A stretch of 64,000 nt of DNA. Source: Gp13-AA77 sp035578005. Its GTDB lineage: Bacteria > Acidobacteriota > Terriglobia > UBA7540. The number at the start of each line of letters is the position of its first letter. Position 1 is the stretch's first letter. The notes beneath the pieces are model-generated. The model was not told the DNA's origin and made no database searches. It saw only the letters and a list, made by a program, of their open reading frames with translations. The DNA is taken from positions 40,188-104,187 of the forward strand of contig DATJYK010000150.1 in NCBI GenBank assembly GCA_035578005.1, read 5' to 3'. Of the stretch, positions 32,258 to 40,967 are shown one piece after another. The translations under genes and the position numbers were made by a program.

Positions 32258-32926
32258 TCACTCTTGCATCGGATGCCCGTCCTTTTCGCTGCGCCGACTT
32301 TTGGAACACTCCTTGACGACCCGCTGGACCGTTCCTATGCCCAAGCGCATTTCACGCGCTACGCGCCTCAGCGAGCCGTATTGCTCGTAGAGTTCGACGA
32401 CCTTAAGGCGGTCGAAGATCTTCCTTGGGCGGTGCGCGGGGAGGTCACGGCCCGATCTGCTATGCACTGTTCTTCCCACCTTGCCCGCATCGAAGTCCTC
32501 CAGATACCGGACGCGCCCGGCCTGCGTTCTCTCCAGAATCAGCGACCGCTCAAACTCAGCAGCCGCTCCGAGAAGCTGAATTTGGAATCGCGACGTGGGG
32601 TTCTGTTCGTCGGTGTCGATTCCTTGCGTGATTGCGATGAATCGGACCTTCGCTGACTTCAGGGCTTCGAGGTTGTTCAGGCAGTCCCGCAGAGAGCGCC
32701 CGAACCTGTCCAGCTTCCAAACCAGAACGCAATCAAACATGCCGGTGCGCGCGTCGGCCATTAGGCGGTCAAGCTCCGGGCGACGTGCTTTGGCTCCGCC
32801 GATCACGTCTTGATAGGTCCCCGTGATCGGCCAGCCGCATCGTTCTGCGTACTCGCGCAACGCGCGAAGTTGGAGCTCACAGTTTTGATCCTGCGTCGAA
32901 ATGCGGACATACAACGCGCACTTCAT
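32258..32926 (-). CDS. Serine recombinase (resolvase/invertase family)
   Basis: 222 residues from ATG 32926 (the frame continues to 32992 without similarity). The N-terminal catalytic domain has the nucleophile Ser in ALYVRISTQDQNCELQ, then DVIGGAKARRPELDRLMADA, CVLVWKLDRFGRSLRDCLN and FIAITQGIDT. A long helix (LLGAAAEFERSLILERTQAG) and a short C-terminal HTH (RRVAREMRLGIGTVQRVVKE) follow. It may resolve cointegrates or invert DNA. A second, unrelated recombinase in one island is notable. Confidence 0.9.
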   Translation of the reverse strand: MKCALYVRISTQDQNCELQLRALREYAERCGWPITGTYQDVIGGAKARRPELDRLMADARTGMFDCVLVWKLDRFGRSLRDCLNNLEALKSAKVRFIAITQGIDTDEQNPTSRFQIQLLGAAAEFERSLILERTQAGRVRYLEDFDAGKVGRTVHSRSGRDLPAHRPRKIFDRLKVVELYEQYGSLRRVAREMRLGIGTVQRVVKECSKSRRSEKDGHPMQE

Positions 32927-33201
32927 AGAAAACCTCGGATCACCCCATCGTAGAAAGGCGCCCAATGTGCCGAACGAGGCTCCATGCGTCACTTATCCGT
33001 ATAAAGAAATCGCACAGATGGCTTGTGTCAACCTTCCGCTCGGCAATGGAGACCCACCAGCACGCTAAGAAGGCTCTCAACAGCCCGTCAGATGAACCCA
33101 AGACGTTTCGAAGTCCCGGTTGCTCGCGATTGGTTGCCCCCAGAGACACACCAAACCCAGAGCACTAATTTCGCAGGGGAGAAATCTGTCAACCAAGACA
33201 G

Positions 33202-34296
33202 TCACGGCCCCTGACCCCATCCGAATGCGCGAGCTCGCCGAATCGCCGCATCAACCGTTCGCCAGTCTCGCCGGCCCTCAACCTCAAGGTCTGCAACCGG
33301 TCTGCGCTCGCTTCTGCGCCACGCCCTCAGATTCACCGGGAAGGCTTCTCCACACTTCGGACAGCGAGGACTGGGAGTATCTTTTTGAGACTGAGGCAAG
33401 CGGTAGAAACATCCAAGGGCATGCACTCGACGAATCCCACTAAAGAGGACCTCTAGCGCCGCAATCCTTTCCCCTGAGACAGCGGCCGGTTTCATGATGT
33501 AACCGAAGTGATGCACCAGAGCTCGGCGCACGGCTCGTTCCGGGTCCTTCCGCCACCCGGAGCACTGCTCAATTCGGAAGCCCCCGCTGTCGCCCAGCAA
33601 CTCTCGCCATAACCTCAAGCCCTCGGTTTGATCCAGGAACGGCCCGTAATACAAGGCGTGAACGTGAAGATTCCAGCCATCCGCCTGTCGGCCCGGATGC
33701 TTAGTTGCCAACTCGTGTCCTGTCTCTATCGCGAAGATGCAGCCCCACACCACGCCGTGCTGCATCATCCGCTTGAACCATTGACGAAGCAATTTGTTGA
33801 GGCGGCGAGGTTCCTCGGATGAAGGCATTTGATCGTAGGCCCGCACTGTGAACGTCAACCTTGCGAGAGTTCGTCTGTACTGAGACGGCTGCTCGCCGAT
33901 GCGGTGCGCAATCTGAGCACGGTACTTCCGCATGAGTCGTGAGAAATGCCACGGGCCGCAATGTTCGCAGTAGCGGAGTGTGCAGCGGTAGCGAGAGTAG
34001 TACCGTTCGCCGCAAGCAACGCAGTCCACCGGAATTCCGTAGACGTGGCAATCCCGATAGCGGCTTCCTTTCGAGGAGAACCCCGTCGCCGTAAGCACTC
34101 TTGCCGCCTTCTCTCTTTCCCCCAGTTCTTCCCACAACCGACCGTCTAAGCACTCAGCCTCAACCTTGGCTTGGGCCAGGCCTGCCGCGAAACGCTCGGC
34201 AAGAGTTTGTTGCTCTTCGTCTGCTGAGGTACCGGAACACCGAGGCTGATCTTGACCTAGCTCCGAGTCCTCGACTTCGACACAGTTATTCGTCAT
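33202..34296 (-). CDS. HUH-type replication initiator-like protein
   Basis: About 364 residues from ATG 34296; the longer frame to 34680 has no similarity. A cysteine-rich segment CVACGERYYSRYRCTLRYC then CEHCG suggests zinc fingers. The HUH pair is in WNLHVHALYYGPFL and the likely nucleophile Tyr in HHFGYIMKPA, the order of rolling-circle Rep proteins and IS91-like transposases. A second CxxC pair lies near the end (RCPKCGEAFPVN). It suggests the island once replicated as, or captured part of, a plasmid. Activity is inferred. Confidence 0.75.
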   Translation of the reverse strand: MTNNCVEVEDSELGQDQPRCSGTSADEEQQTLAERFAAGLAQAKVEAECLDGRLWEELGEREKAARVLTATGFSSKGSRYRDCHVYGIPVDCVACGERYYSRYRCTLRYCEHCGPWHFSRLMRKYRAQIAHRIGEQPSQYRRTLARLTFTVRAYDQMPSSEEPRRLNKLLRQWFKRMMQHGVVWGCIFAIETGHELATKHPGRQADGWNLHVHALYYGPFLDQTEGLRLWRELLGDSGGFRIEQCSGWRKDPERAVRRALVHHFGYIMKPAAVSGERIAALEVLFSGIRRVHALGCFYRLPQSQKDTPSPRCPKCGEAFPVNLRAWRRSERRPVADLEVEGRRDWRTVDAAIRRARAFGWGQGP

Positions 34297-34823
34297 GGAT
34301 AAATAAATGGGGCTCGCAAAGAAACGCGAGCCGCTGAGGGCTCTGCCCTCAGACTCCCGCACAGACTCTTTCCGGCCTCGCAAGCATGAAGGGCACAAGC
34401 GAGGTGGAGAGAGTCCGTGGAGAGCGCGGCCCCAGCTTGGTGCTCGCTCGGCCCGCCGGGCCTTGGTCTGTGAGTCCAGGTTGCCGGCAGTTATCGTGCC
34501 CTCAAGCACAGGGTCGCGCCCATGCAGAAGCAACTTGATAGAAGCGTTGGGCTCGGGATAAGCTGGAAGTCCTACCAGGGACTGGTCAGCAAACCTGGCC
34601 CGTCTTGAGAAGAAGCGGCGCTCTCCGCTAAGGGGGCGCCGTTTCTGTTTAGTGCGAGTGCGGGGGGCAACTGTCCGCACTTCCTTACATCAACTGCGCC
34701 TGCGATCTGGTCCCGCCGACGGCGAATCTCCCAAACTTGGCGGGTAAACTCCGAGCGGCGCGCGGGGTGGTGTGGCTTGGATCATCGCGGCGGCGGTTCG
34801 AGTGGCCTCGGAGGGCTCCGTTT
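34297..34823. other. Region upstream of rep, no gene recognised
   Basis: About 530 bp between the rep start and the small acidic gene. A double-strand origin would be expected near here if Rep is active, but I see no convincing iterons or nick site. Confidence 0.35.
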
Positions 34824-35015
34824 TTAGTCGTCCTCTTCACTCTCGGTTTCCTCTTCCTCACCGGAAGCAACGTCTGAAATCTCCTTCACTTTTGCCACGA
34901 GTTCTTCCCGAGAGAGCTCCGGGTCCAAGGCCTCGTCCACGAGGTCACTGATACTATCGACCCGGTCCTGCAGATCGTTCACAGTTTCACGGAGCTGACT
35001 GGTTGGCGTGGGCAT
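34824..35015 (-). CDS. Small acidic coiled-coil protein, unknown
   Basis: 63 residues from ATG 35015, with AAGGAGAG upstream. Helical start (TSQLRETVNDLQDRVDSISD), then DEALDPELSREELVAKVKEI and an acidic tail GEEEETESEEDD. No family recognised; could be a regulator or anti-something peptide by size and charge. It lies between the unknown gene at 35180 and rep, in the same direction. Confidence 0.5.
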   Translation of the reverse strand: MPTPTSQLRETVNDLQDRVDSISDLVDEALDPELSREELVAKVKEISDVASGEEEETESEEDD

Positions 35016-35179
35016 ATGGATGGTTCTCTCCTTCACTTTGAATTCATCAACGGTGAAATGGTAAGTGCATAACGGAGGAAGTGAAACGTGACAGTTTTAC
35101 GAAGAATCTCCCCCCTTATCGAAAACTCATGTATTGACCGATATCATATTATCTGTAGTTGGCTCGTTGACTTGTGAGT

Positions 35180-35893
35180 TTATAGGGGAAGGCGTCGTTC
35201 CTTTACCATATCCCGCGCCTCTTGCTTGCGGTGGCTGTTCCATGTGCTTGCGTAGCGCGGAAATACTTTGGAAGCAATCTCACCGTCAGTGAGGTGTAAT
35301 CCCTCAGCTCGGGCTCTCCGGTCAAGATCACGAATCAGACGCGTGAGACGATCGGGTGTAGGCCCCGGTCGCTTAGAGGCGAACGCACCGAGGTTCGCAA
35401 GAAGCTTCTTCGGGTTGACGGCGGACGGGCGATTCCCGGCGATCAGCTGGCGCGCAATAGGAATCAGCTCGTCGATGGCCCTCAGATGACGCTTGGATAG
35501 ATCGTCAGGAAAACTGTTGGGCGGTTGCGGTAGCGGCGGCGCTGGAAAGTACATCCTTACCTTTTGATCGCACCAAAGAAACAATTTCAAGTCGTGCTGA
35601 CCGGCAGGCGTCTTACTCAGGTTGCGAAAGTGACGCTTCACAATCTGCAGGGCTTTGTCCGAGAACGTCTTCGGTCGGTTTCGGTACTTTTGGGCCAGAG
35701 GCTGTAAGCTCTCTCGGAGAGGACCAAAGATCGCGTAGAGACCTGCCCAATACGCGAACAGGAGCCAAGTCACATCAGAGGCAAAAACATCCGGACCAAA
35801 TATGCCTTCAGCTTCTCGTGCAGTGTCTGAAACACTTGGCGACCCGTCGGCTGTGTGCTTGGCGGTTTGCCGAGACTTAGCCGGGCTTCTCAT
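35180..35893 (-). CDS. Island protein of unknown function
   Basis: About 237 residues from ATG 35893; the frame is open to 36058 but the first part is basic and low-complexity. The visible core has VTWLLFAYWAGLYAIFGPLR, a possible helix pair, then KALQIVKRHFRNLSKTPAGQ and a C-terminal helical part (LTRLIRDLDRRARAEGLHLT). No family recognised. Same direction as the downstream island genes. Confidence 0.5.
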   Translation of the reverse strand: MRSPAKSRQTAKHTADGSPSVSDTAREAEGIFGPDVFASDVTWLLFAYWAGLYAIFGPLRESLQPLAQKYRNRPKTFSDKALQIVKRHFRNLSKTPAGQHDLKLFLWCDQKVRMYFPAPPLPQPPNSFPDDLSKRHLRAIDELIPIARQLIAGNRPSAVNPKKLLANLGAFASKRPGPTPDRLTRLIRDLDRRARAEGLHLTDGEIASKVFPRYASTWNSHRKQEARDMVKERRLPL

Positions 35894-36449
35894 TGATCTT
35901 TTTTTCCGATTGCTGCGCTGCAACGGTTTGAGTGGGCGCAGGGAACCTCGGGGGGAAACTTTGGCCCTGCCGCCTCTGCGCTGCCCCGCTGTCTGCGGGA
36001 TGCACACGGTTCCGACAGGGCCTCTACCGAACCGCGCCGCTATTCTAGCCCTGCCCACCGCCGAACCGCAAGCCCCGCGTGCTCTACGTGAGCTACCACG
36101 TGTCAGGATTAAGCCTCACCTATCAGGTTCAGCTGGCGAATCCCCGCCAATACGTATGCCAGCGCGTCCCTTACGCCCTCCTCCTTCACACACACAAATT
36201 TAAGTCACCTGTGGTCCCGGGTCGCTTTTTTATCCTTCATGGTGCTCCCACCTCATGCTGTGTGGTGACGAAGCCGATAAAAGACGTAGAGGGACCAGGC
36301 ACCCGCACGCGATGTGGCGGCGGTGACGCCAGCGGAACCGGCGGACGCTTGTCTCCGGTTCAGAACCGGGGTCGCCACCAATAGCAATCGTTCTCCGACG
36401 CGAACGCCCATGTCTCAATCCTGATGAGTCAACAATAGAGGGAGTCCAC
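35894..36449. other. Intergenic region with a tRNA-like 3' end
   Basis: No gene. The stretch 36311-36379 ends GGGGTCGCCACCA and can fold an acceptor- and T-arm-like structure, but lacks a proper D-arm and T-loop, so it is not a tRNA. It may be a leftover attachment-site fragment. Confidence 0.4.
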
Positions 36450-37727
36450 TTGGAACCAGGTTACAAGTCTTGTCCACACTGCGCGGAACCAATCCGAGAA
36501 GGAGCCGTCATTTGTCGGTTCTGCAATCGTACCGTCGTCCAGGAAACGGCCGCTCGGACGCTAACCAGCGCGGCTGAGTTCAAAGCCGGACCCATTCTAA
36601 GACCGAGCTCGCCTCGTCGTCGGGACTGGCTGCCGATTCTAGTGATTGCGGTTGTTGGCATTCTTATCGCAATCATTGCCGCGTTGTGGAAAGGCCCACT
36701 GAGTGCCACGCCCGGAGCCGGTCATGCTCCAGCGCGAGCCGCCGAGGCCGCTCCGATTGACGCCTCAAAGAGCGCTCTCCCGGGGCCCTCCTCTGCTCCA
36801 CCACCGCGCGAGCTTTCGACTGGCGAGATTTTCACTCAGGCTAGCCCCTCAGTTGTCTTGATTGAAGTATTCGATGACGAGGGACACAAGCGCGCGCTCG
36901 GCAGCGGTTTCCTGGTGTCGGCTAGCGGATCGGTGCTGACGAACTACCACGTGATACGCGGAGCGTACAGCGCCATTGCCCACTTCCAAGATGGCACTTC
37001 TGCATCGGTTCTCGGAGTAGTTGGCTATGACCCTGGCCGCGATGTTGCCGTCGTTGCCCTTGGATCAACAAACAGCCAGCCCCCTCTCAAGATCGGGAAC
37101 CCTGGCCTGCTCAGCGTAGGGGACAAACTGGTGGCGATCGGTTCTCCCGAAGGGCTTCAGAACACGACGAGTGAGGGAATTGTCACGGCTTTTCGCGGCG
37201 CCGTAATTCAGATGAGCACCCCGATTTCCCATGGCTCAAGCGGTGGCCCCGTACTCAACACGCGTGGCGAAGTTGTCGGTGTCGCGGTGGCGATGGTGGC
37301 GGCTGGGGAGAACCTGAATTTTGCGGTGCCAATAACCTGGGCAGCAAGCTACATCGACGGAACTCCCTCAAAGTCCCTCACCGAAGTGGCGCAAGAGAAC
37401 ACTGTGGCGGAAAACGTTCTTGATGGGCAAGTTGCGATACCCGCGCACGGAAACCGAGAATTGAACATTCGGCTAGACGCGAACCGGATGAGTAACGCCG
37501 AGATTCACGGCGACTTCCAATCATCAGGCGGCCTGGGCGGGTTGATCAGAGTGGCTGTGGTGTGCAACCCCGGTGGCATGCTGTTTGACTCAGGGCGCGT
37601 TGGGTTCGGTCAATTGCACGTTGACCTTCCTGCTGAGGGGACATGCCAGTTGGTCTTCGACAACTCTGCCTCCCCGATGTTCGGTCGAAACGTCACGGGA
37701 ACGATTGCGCTGCGGTACGTGAAATGA
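36450..37727 (+). CDS. Zinc-ribbon, membrane-anchored trypsin-like serine protease
   Basis: 425 residues. The N-terminal zinc ribbon (SCPHCAEPIREGAVICRFCN) is followed by a transmembrane helix (WLPILVIAVVGILIAIIAAL), a Pro/Ala-rich linker and a chymotrypsin-fold S1C/DegP-like protease domain: GSGFLVSASGSVLTNYHVIR with His, YDPGRDVAVVAL with Asp and SHGSSGGPVLNTRGEVVGVA with the nucleophile Ser. A C-terminal beta domain of about 110 residues follows; there is no PDZ. The zinc ribbon would be cytoplasmic and the protease outside. It is the only right-reading cargo gene next to the right attachment site. Confidence 0.82.
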   Translation: MEPGYKSCPHCAEPIREGAVICRFCNRTVVQETAARTLTSAAEFKAGPILRPSSPRRRDWLPILVIAVVGILIAIIAALWKGPLSATPGAGHAPARAAEAAPIDASKSALPGPSSAPPPRELSTGEIFTQASPSVVLIEVFDDEGHKRALGSGFLVSASGSVLTNYHVIRGAYSAIAHFQDGTSASVLGVVGYDPGRDVAVVALGSTNSQPPLKIGNPGLLSVGDKLVAIGSPEGLQNTTSEGIVTAFRGAVIQMSTPISHGSSGGPVLNTRGEVVGVAVAMVAAGENLNFAVPITWAASYIDGTPSKSLTEVAQENTVAENVLDGQVAIPAHGNRELNIRLDANRMSNAEIHGDFQSSGGLGGLIRVAVVCNPGGMLFDSGRVGFGQLHVDLPAEGTCQLVFDNSASPMFGRNVTGTIALRYVK

Positions 37728-38043
37728 TGATTCGATCAAATCGCTGCGTGTGACTGGAGGCTTTTCCTTCAAAAACCCTTCCCGTTCCCGATGGTGTTGC
37801 GCATGGCGTTTAGTCAGTCAACCGGTTCACCAAGCCGTGTACCCGCCGTGTACCTCAAACCGGCGAATTGACCGTTTTTCGCGCTTCTGCCGTATCGTAT
37901 AATCAGTAAGTTGCGTGGCGTCAGTGGGGTCATAGGGTTCGACTCCCCCCGCCTCCACCATACAAGGCGCTCATGCTCCACCACGTACACGGAGACGTGA
38001 TTGACATAGAGCGGGCATCTGGGATTTTTCCAGGTCGTACTTG
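37728..38043. other. Island end and right attachment region
   Basis: Contains the 27-bp repeat of the ssrA 3' end (37935-37961); otherwise no gene is recognised. The native sequence that originally followed ssrA resumes after 37961. Confidence 0.7.
37935..37961 (+). other. Attachment site, right boundary of island
   Basis: Exact copy of the last 27 bases of the ssrA region (27346-27372). It is preceded by unrelated sequence, so it is only an orphan 3' end. Confidence 0.92.
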
Positions 38044-38808
38044 CTAAAAGGTATAGTCGGTTTCACATTCTCCGATCTCAAGAGTGGGGATGCCCAAGGC
38101 GGAAAGTTCCTGCACCACCTTCTCTCGATAGGCTACTTTAATATGCACCGCCATCACGCGTGTCGAAGGCGGCAGCTTGTCGACTTCGGCCGCGAAGGTC
38201 TGGGGCGTCAGGTGAAGCGAAACGTCAGCCAGGCCTTGCATGGAATTGGGAAAGCTGGCTTCCAGGAGGACGCCGCTCACGGAAGACAGTTCCCTCGCGA
38301 GCTCCCAGAGTCTGTCGGTGGGACCGGAATCGGCAGCAAAAATCACAGTGGCCTCGCCGTCGATCACCACGTAGGCGAGCGTGGGAACTGCATGATGCAC
38401 CGCGACAGGAATAATGCGAAGGCCTGCAGCCTCGACCGGTTTTTCGGCCTCTAGCGCTTGCAGGCGCAGGAATGGCCGGGTTTCGGCCGACATCTTGATG
38501 AAGTCAGGCCAGACTACATCGTTGAACAGGTGCCTCTGCAAGCTGTCGAGAGTATGCGCCGAGCCGTAGACGACGGGGCATTGAGGCGCGAGCCCGTAAC
38601 GGTTCTCCAGAAAAATGGGAAGGCTGGCGCAGTGGTCGTTATGGCTGTGAGTGAGGAAAACGTGATCCACCGCGGCCTGGTCTTGCGGCGATCCATGCAT
38701 TCCCAGGCAGCCCGCGTCGATGGCCACGCGGTCGTTGATCACATAGCTGCTCACGTACTGCCGAACGGCCGGATTGCGCGCTGCGGAACCTACAATGCGG
38801 ATCTTCAT
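38044..38808 (-). CDS. MBL-fold cyclic-nucleotide phosphodiesterase-like protein
   Basis: 254 residues, metallo-beta-lactamase fold. The metal motif HSHNDHCASLP (VFLTHSHNDH) with long-range His (VAVHHAVPTLAYVV), Asp in FAADSGPTD and a late His in VMAVHIKVAY fit the class II cyclic-nucleotide phosphodiesterase/RNase Z-like group; LTHSHNDHCASLPIFLEN is close to the signature of that class. It follows two class III cyclases in one leftward unit, with ATGA overlap to the upstream cyclase, so cAMP breakdown is the most economical role. RNase Z-like or other phosphodiester substrates are alternatives. Confidence 0.75.
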   Translation of the reverse strand: MKIRIVGSAARNPAVRQYVSSYVINDRVAIDAGCLGMHGSPQDQAAVDHVFLTHSHNDHCASLPIFLENRYGLAPQCPVVYGSAHTLDSLQRHLFNDVVWPDFIKMSAETRPFLRLQALEAEKPVEAAGLRIIPVAVHHAVPTLAYVVIDGEATVIFAADSGPTDRLWELARELSSVSGVLLEASFPNSMQGLADVSLHLTPQTFAAEVDKLPPSTRVMAVHIKVAYREKVVQELSALGIPTLEIGECETDYTF

Positions 38809-40967
38809 GATGCTTTCACTCCGGCCGAAGCTTCGGCGGCCACCCCGTCTTCACGCAGAAGCCAGGCCGGCAGTTTCCCTTTCCCCTTCACCTCGATCAG
38901 CCCCCGCTCCTCGAACTTGTACTCACTTCGGAGTTCCCGATACACACTCTCGCTCACCTGGATCGCGCCCGGCACGCCGGTGGATTCCATGCGGCTCGCC
39001 AGGTTCACCGTGTCGCCCCATAGATCGTAAATAAATTTGATGGAGCCGATCACGCCCGCCACCACCGGTCCCGAGTTGAGACCGATGCGCAGTTGCAGGT
39101 TTGTACCCCGATCGCGATTGAACTGGGCCAGCTCGCGAACCATATCTCGCGCCATTTCCATCATGGAGCGGGCGTGGTCGGGCCGCGGGGTGGGCAGCCC
39201 GCACACCGCCATGTAGCAATCACCGATGGTTTTGATCTTCTCGATGCCGTGCCGCTGGCTGGCAGCGTCGAAGCGGCTAAAGAGGTCATTTAGCAGAGAA
39301 ACCAGCTCGGCGGCCGGCGTGTGAGCAGAAAAGGCGGTGAAGCCCACTACATCGGCGAAGAGAACCGTGACGTCCGCAAACCCGTCGGCAATGCTTTTCT
39401 CACCCTGCTTGAGGCGCTCGGCGATCACACCCGGCAGGATGTTGCGCAGCAGGAGCTCGTTCTCCGCGTTCTTCTGCTCAATCAACTCGGTCTTCTCGCG
39501 AACGCTCCTCGTCATCGAGTTGAACGTGTCGGAGAGCATTCCCAGTTCGTCCTTCCATTTCCATTCCACCTTCGCCGTAAGATCCCCGGCCGCTACTTTC
39601 CTCGCCGCCCCAACCAAGGCATTAACCGGACGCAAAATCTGGCGCGTCATCAGCCAGGCCGCCAAGACCGTCACCAAAAGCATGGCTGCGCCCCACCAAC
39701 TAAAGAGCCGGGTCATGTCGGCCACAGGCTGCAGCGCCTCGTTGAGGTCCATCTGGGACTCGATGACCCAGTGAAGACCTTCGATGCTCAAAGGCCCGAA
39801 TGACACCAGGCGGAGGCGTGGGCTAAACAAAGACCTCCCGGTCAGGGTTCCTTCTTTGCCTTCGAGGCCTGCGGTCACGGAGGGAAGTCTTGCTTCCGCC
39901 TGAAGGATGGTCATCTTGTAAGTTCGAATTCTGTTGATTTTCTCTTCAGGAGCGGCGTCAGCCTTGAGCCCGGCAAGAAACGCTTCCGGGTCCTCGAGGA
40001 AGGGACGAACGTTGTTGCGAAGAAGGTAATCCGATCCGAGAATATCCGTTTCCCCCGATTGGCCCAAGCCGTCTTTCTGCCAACCCCGATGGCCGGTCAA
40101 GACTTCGTCAATAGCCGCGGTCGAAAGCTGGAGGGCCAGTATCCCAAGCCGCTCCTGGCCGTCGAAGATGTCACTGGCCACCCATTGGGTAGGCTCTCCC
40201 TCGGAGGCTTCATCCGGTTCGAAGTCGGAGAAGAAGACAGCGTCGGGATTGTTGGCGGCCAGGCATTGCCTCATGACTTTAGCCAGGTTGCTCTCCCGGT
40301 AAGGGCCCTCCCGGAGGCTGGTGCCGAAATCCCGGTCCTTATTGACGTCGTAAACGACACGCTCAGTCTTGTCATCGATCAGATAAAGGTCATAGTATCC
40401 GAACTTGTCGATGATTCTGCGCAAAGAGCGATGGTACCTGGCGTGGACGCGGCTATAATCACTGCCGTCCTTGGCGCTGATCAACTCGCGGTGACGCCCG
40501 GGAGGATAGGGGTTCTTGACGATGTATTCGTACTGAAGATGAAACGCCGCGGGTGTAACCGGGAAGTAATCCTCGGCGCGCGGCCGGGCCACGTTGAGCT
40601 TCTGCACTTCCGGATAGAAGCGGTAACGGTAATCCGCAAACACCGCGTTCATGACGTCCGGCGGAATAGGTTTAGCGTTCAGCTTCCGGTACGCTCTGCT
40701 GAATTCCCGCATCGCGTCGATGAACATTTGGTCTTCGCTGAGAGTCAGGACGTGGCTGTGGATGGTCTCATAGTAGGCCTCGATTTCGGACGCCTTCGCG
40801 CGGCGGATACCCGTAAGCTGATTCGTCACGTTCTGCGTGACCGTGCGAAGGTTCTTGAGATACGCGATGGTGCCGGTGGCGGCAAAGGTCATGATGCCCA
40901 GCAGCAGAAGAAGAGCCAGCAGCTTATAGCGGATGCTCCAGTGGGCGAAGCCTTTCATTTTCTTCAC
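38805..40967 (-). CDS. Membrane class III adenylate cyclase (second gene)
   Basis: About 720 residues from GTG 40967, which overlaps the stop of the upstream cyclase (GTGA); ATG 40958 is also possible. The longer frame to 41174 is a false extension. TM helix 1 (LLALLLLLGIMTFAATG), an extracytoplasmic dCache-like sensor of about 360 residues, TM2, a HAMP domain (ILRPVNALVGAARKVAAGD), a helical linker (RNILPGVIAERLKQGEKS) and a catalytic domain follow. The metal Asp residues are in VTVLFADVVGFTAF and IKTIGDCYMAV, purine-site Lys in EKIKTIGD and Asp in DLWGDTVNLASR. Substrate ATP is favoured. The sensor probably reads an outside ligand. Confidence 0.88.
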   Translation of the reverse strand: MKKMKGFAHWSIRYKLLALLLLLGIMTFAATGTIAYLKNLRTVTQNVTNQLTGIRRAKASEIEAYYETIHSHVLTLSEDQMFIDAMREFSRAYRKLNAKPIPPDVMNAVFADYRYRFYPEVQKLNVARPRAEDYFPVTPAAFHLQYEYIVKNPYPPGRHRELISAKDGSDYSRVHARYHRSLRRIIDKFGYYDLYLIDDKTERVVYDVNKDRDFGTSLREGPYRESNLAKVMRQCLAANNPDAVFFSDFEPDEASEGEPTQWVASDIFDGQERLGILALQLSTAAIDEVLTGHRGWQKDGLGQSGETDILGSDYLLRNNVRPFLEDPEAFLAGLKADAAPEEKINRIRTYKMTILQAEARLPSVTAGLEGKEGTLTGRSLFSPRLRLVSFGPLSIEGLHWVIESQMDLNEALQPVADMTRLFSWWGAAMLLVTVLAAWLMTRQILRPVNALVGAARKVAAGDLTAKVEWKWKDELGMLSDTFNSMTRSVREKTELIEQKNAENELLLRNILPGVIAERLKQGEKSIADGFADVTVLFADVVGFTAFSAHTPAAELVSLLNDLFSRFDAASQRHGIEKIKTIGDCYMAVCGLPTPRPDHARSMMEMARDMVRELAQFNRDRGTNLQLRIGLNSGPVVAGVIGSIKFIYDLWGDTVNLASRMESTGVPGAIQVSESVYRELRSEYKFEERGLIEVKGKGKLPAWLLREDGVAAEASAGVKAS

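Larger units (their letters stand above)
27373..37961. mobile_element. 10.6-kb genomic island integrated in ssrA
   Basis: Bounded by exact 27-bp repeats of the ssrA 3' end. Inside are a tyrosine recombinase, a serine recombinase, a HUH-type Rep, a small HTH excisionase-like protein and cargo genes (DUF6680-like, GrlR-like, Hanks kinase, zinc-ribbon protease, unknowns). Most genes read leftward. Flanking genes (ddl, then MBL phosphodiesterase) look ordinary. Confidence 0.88.

Noticed and set aside
36311..36379. tRNA-like sequence ending in CCA
   Set aside because: The acceptor pairing has a mismatch, there is no normal D-arm or T-loop, and no plausible anticodon stem; not called as a tRNA.
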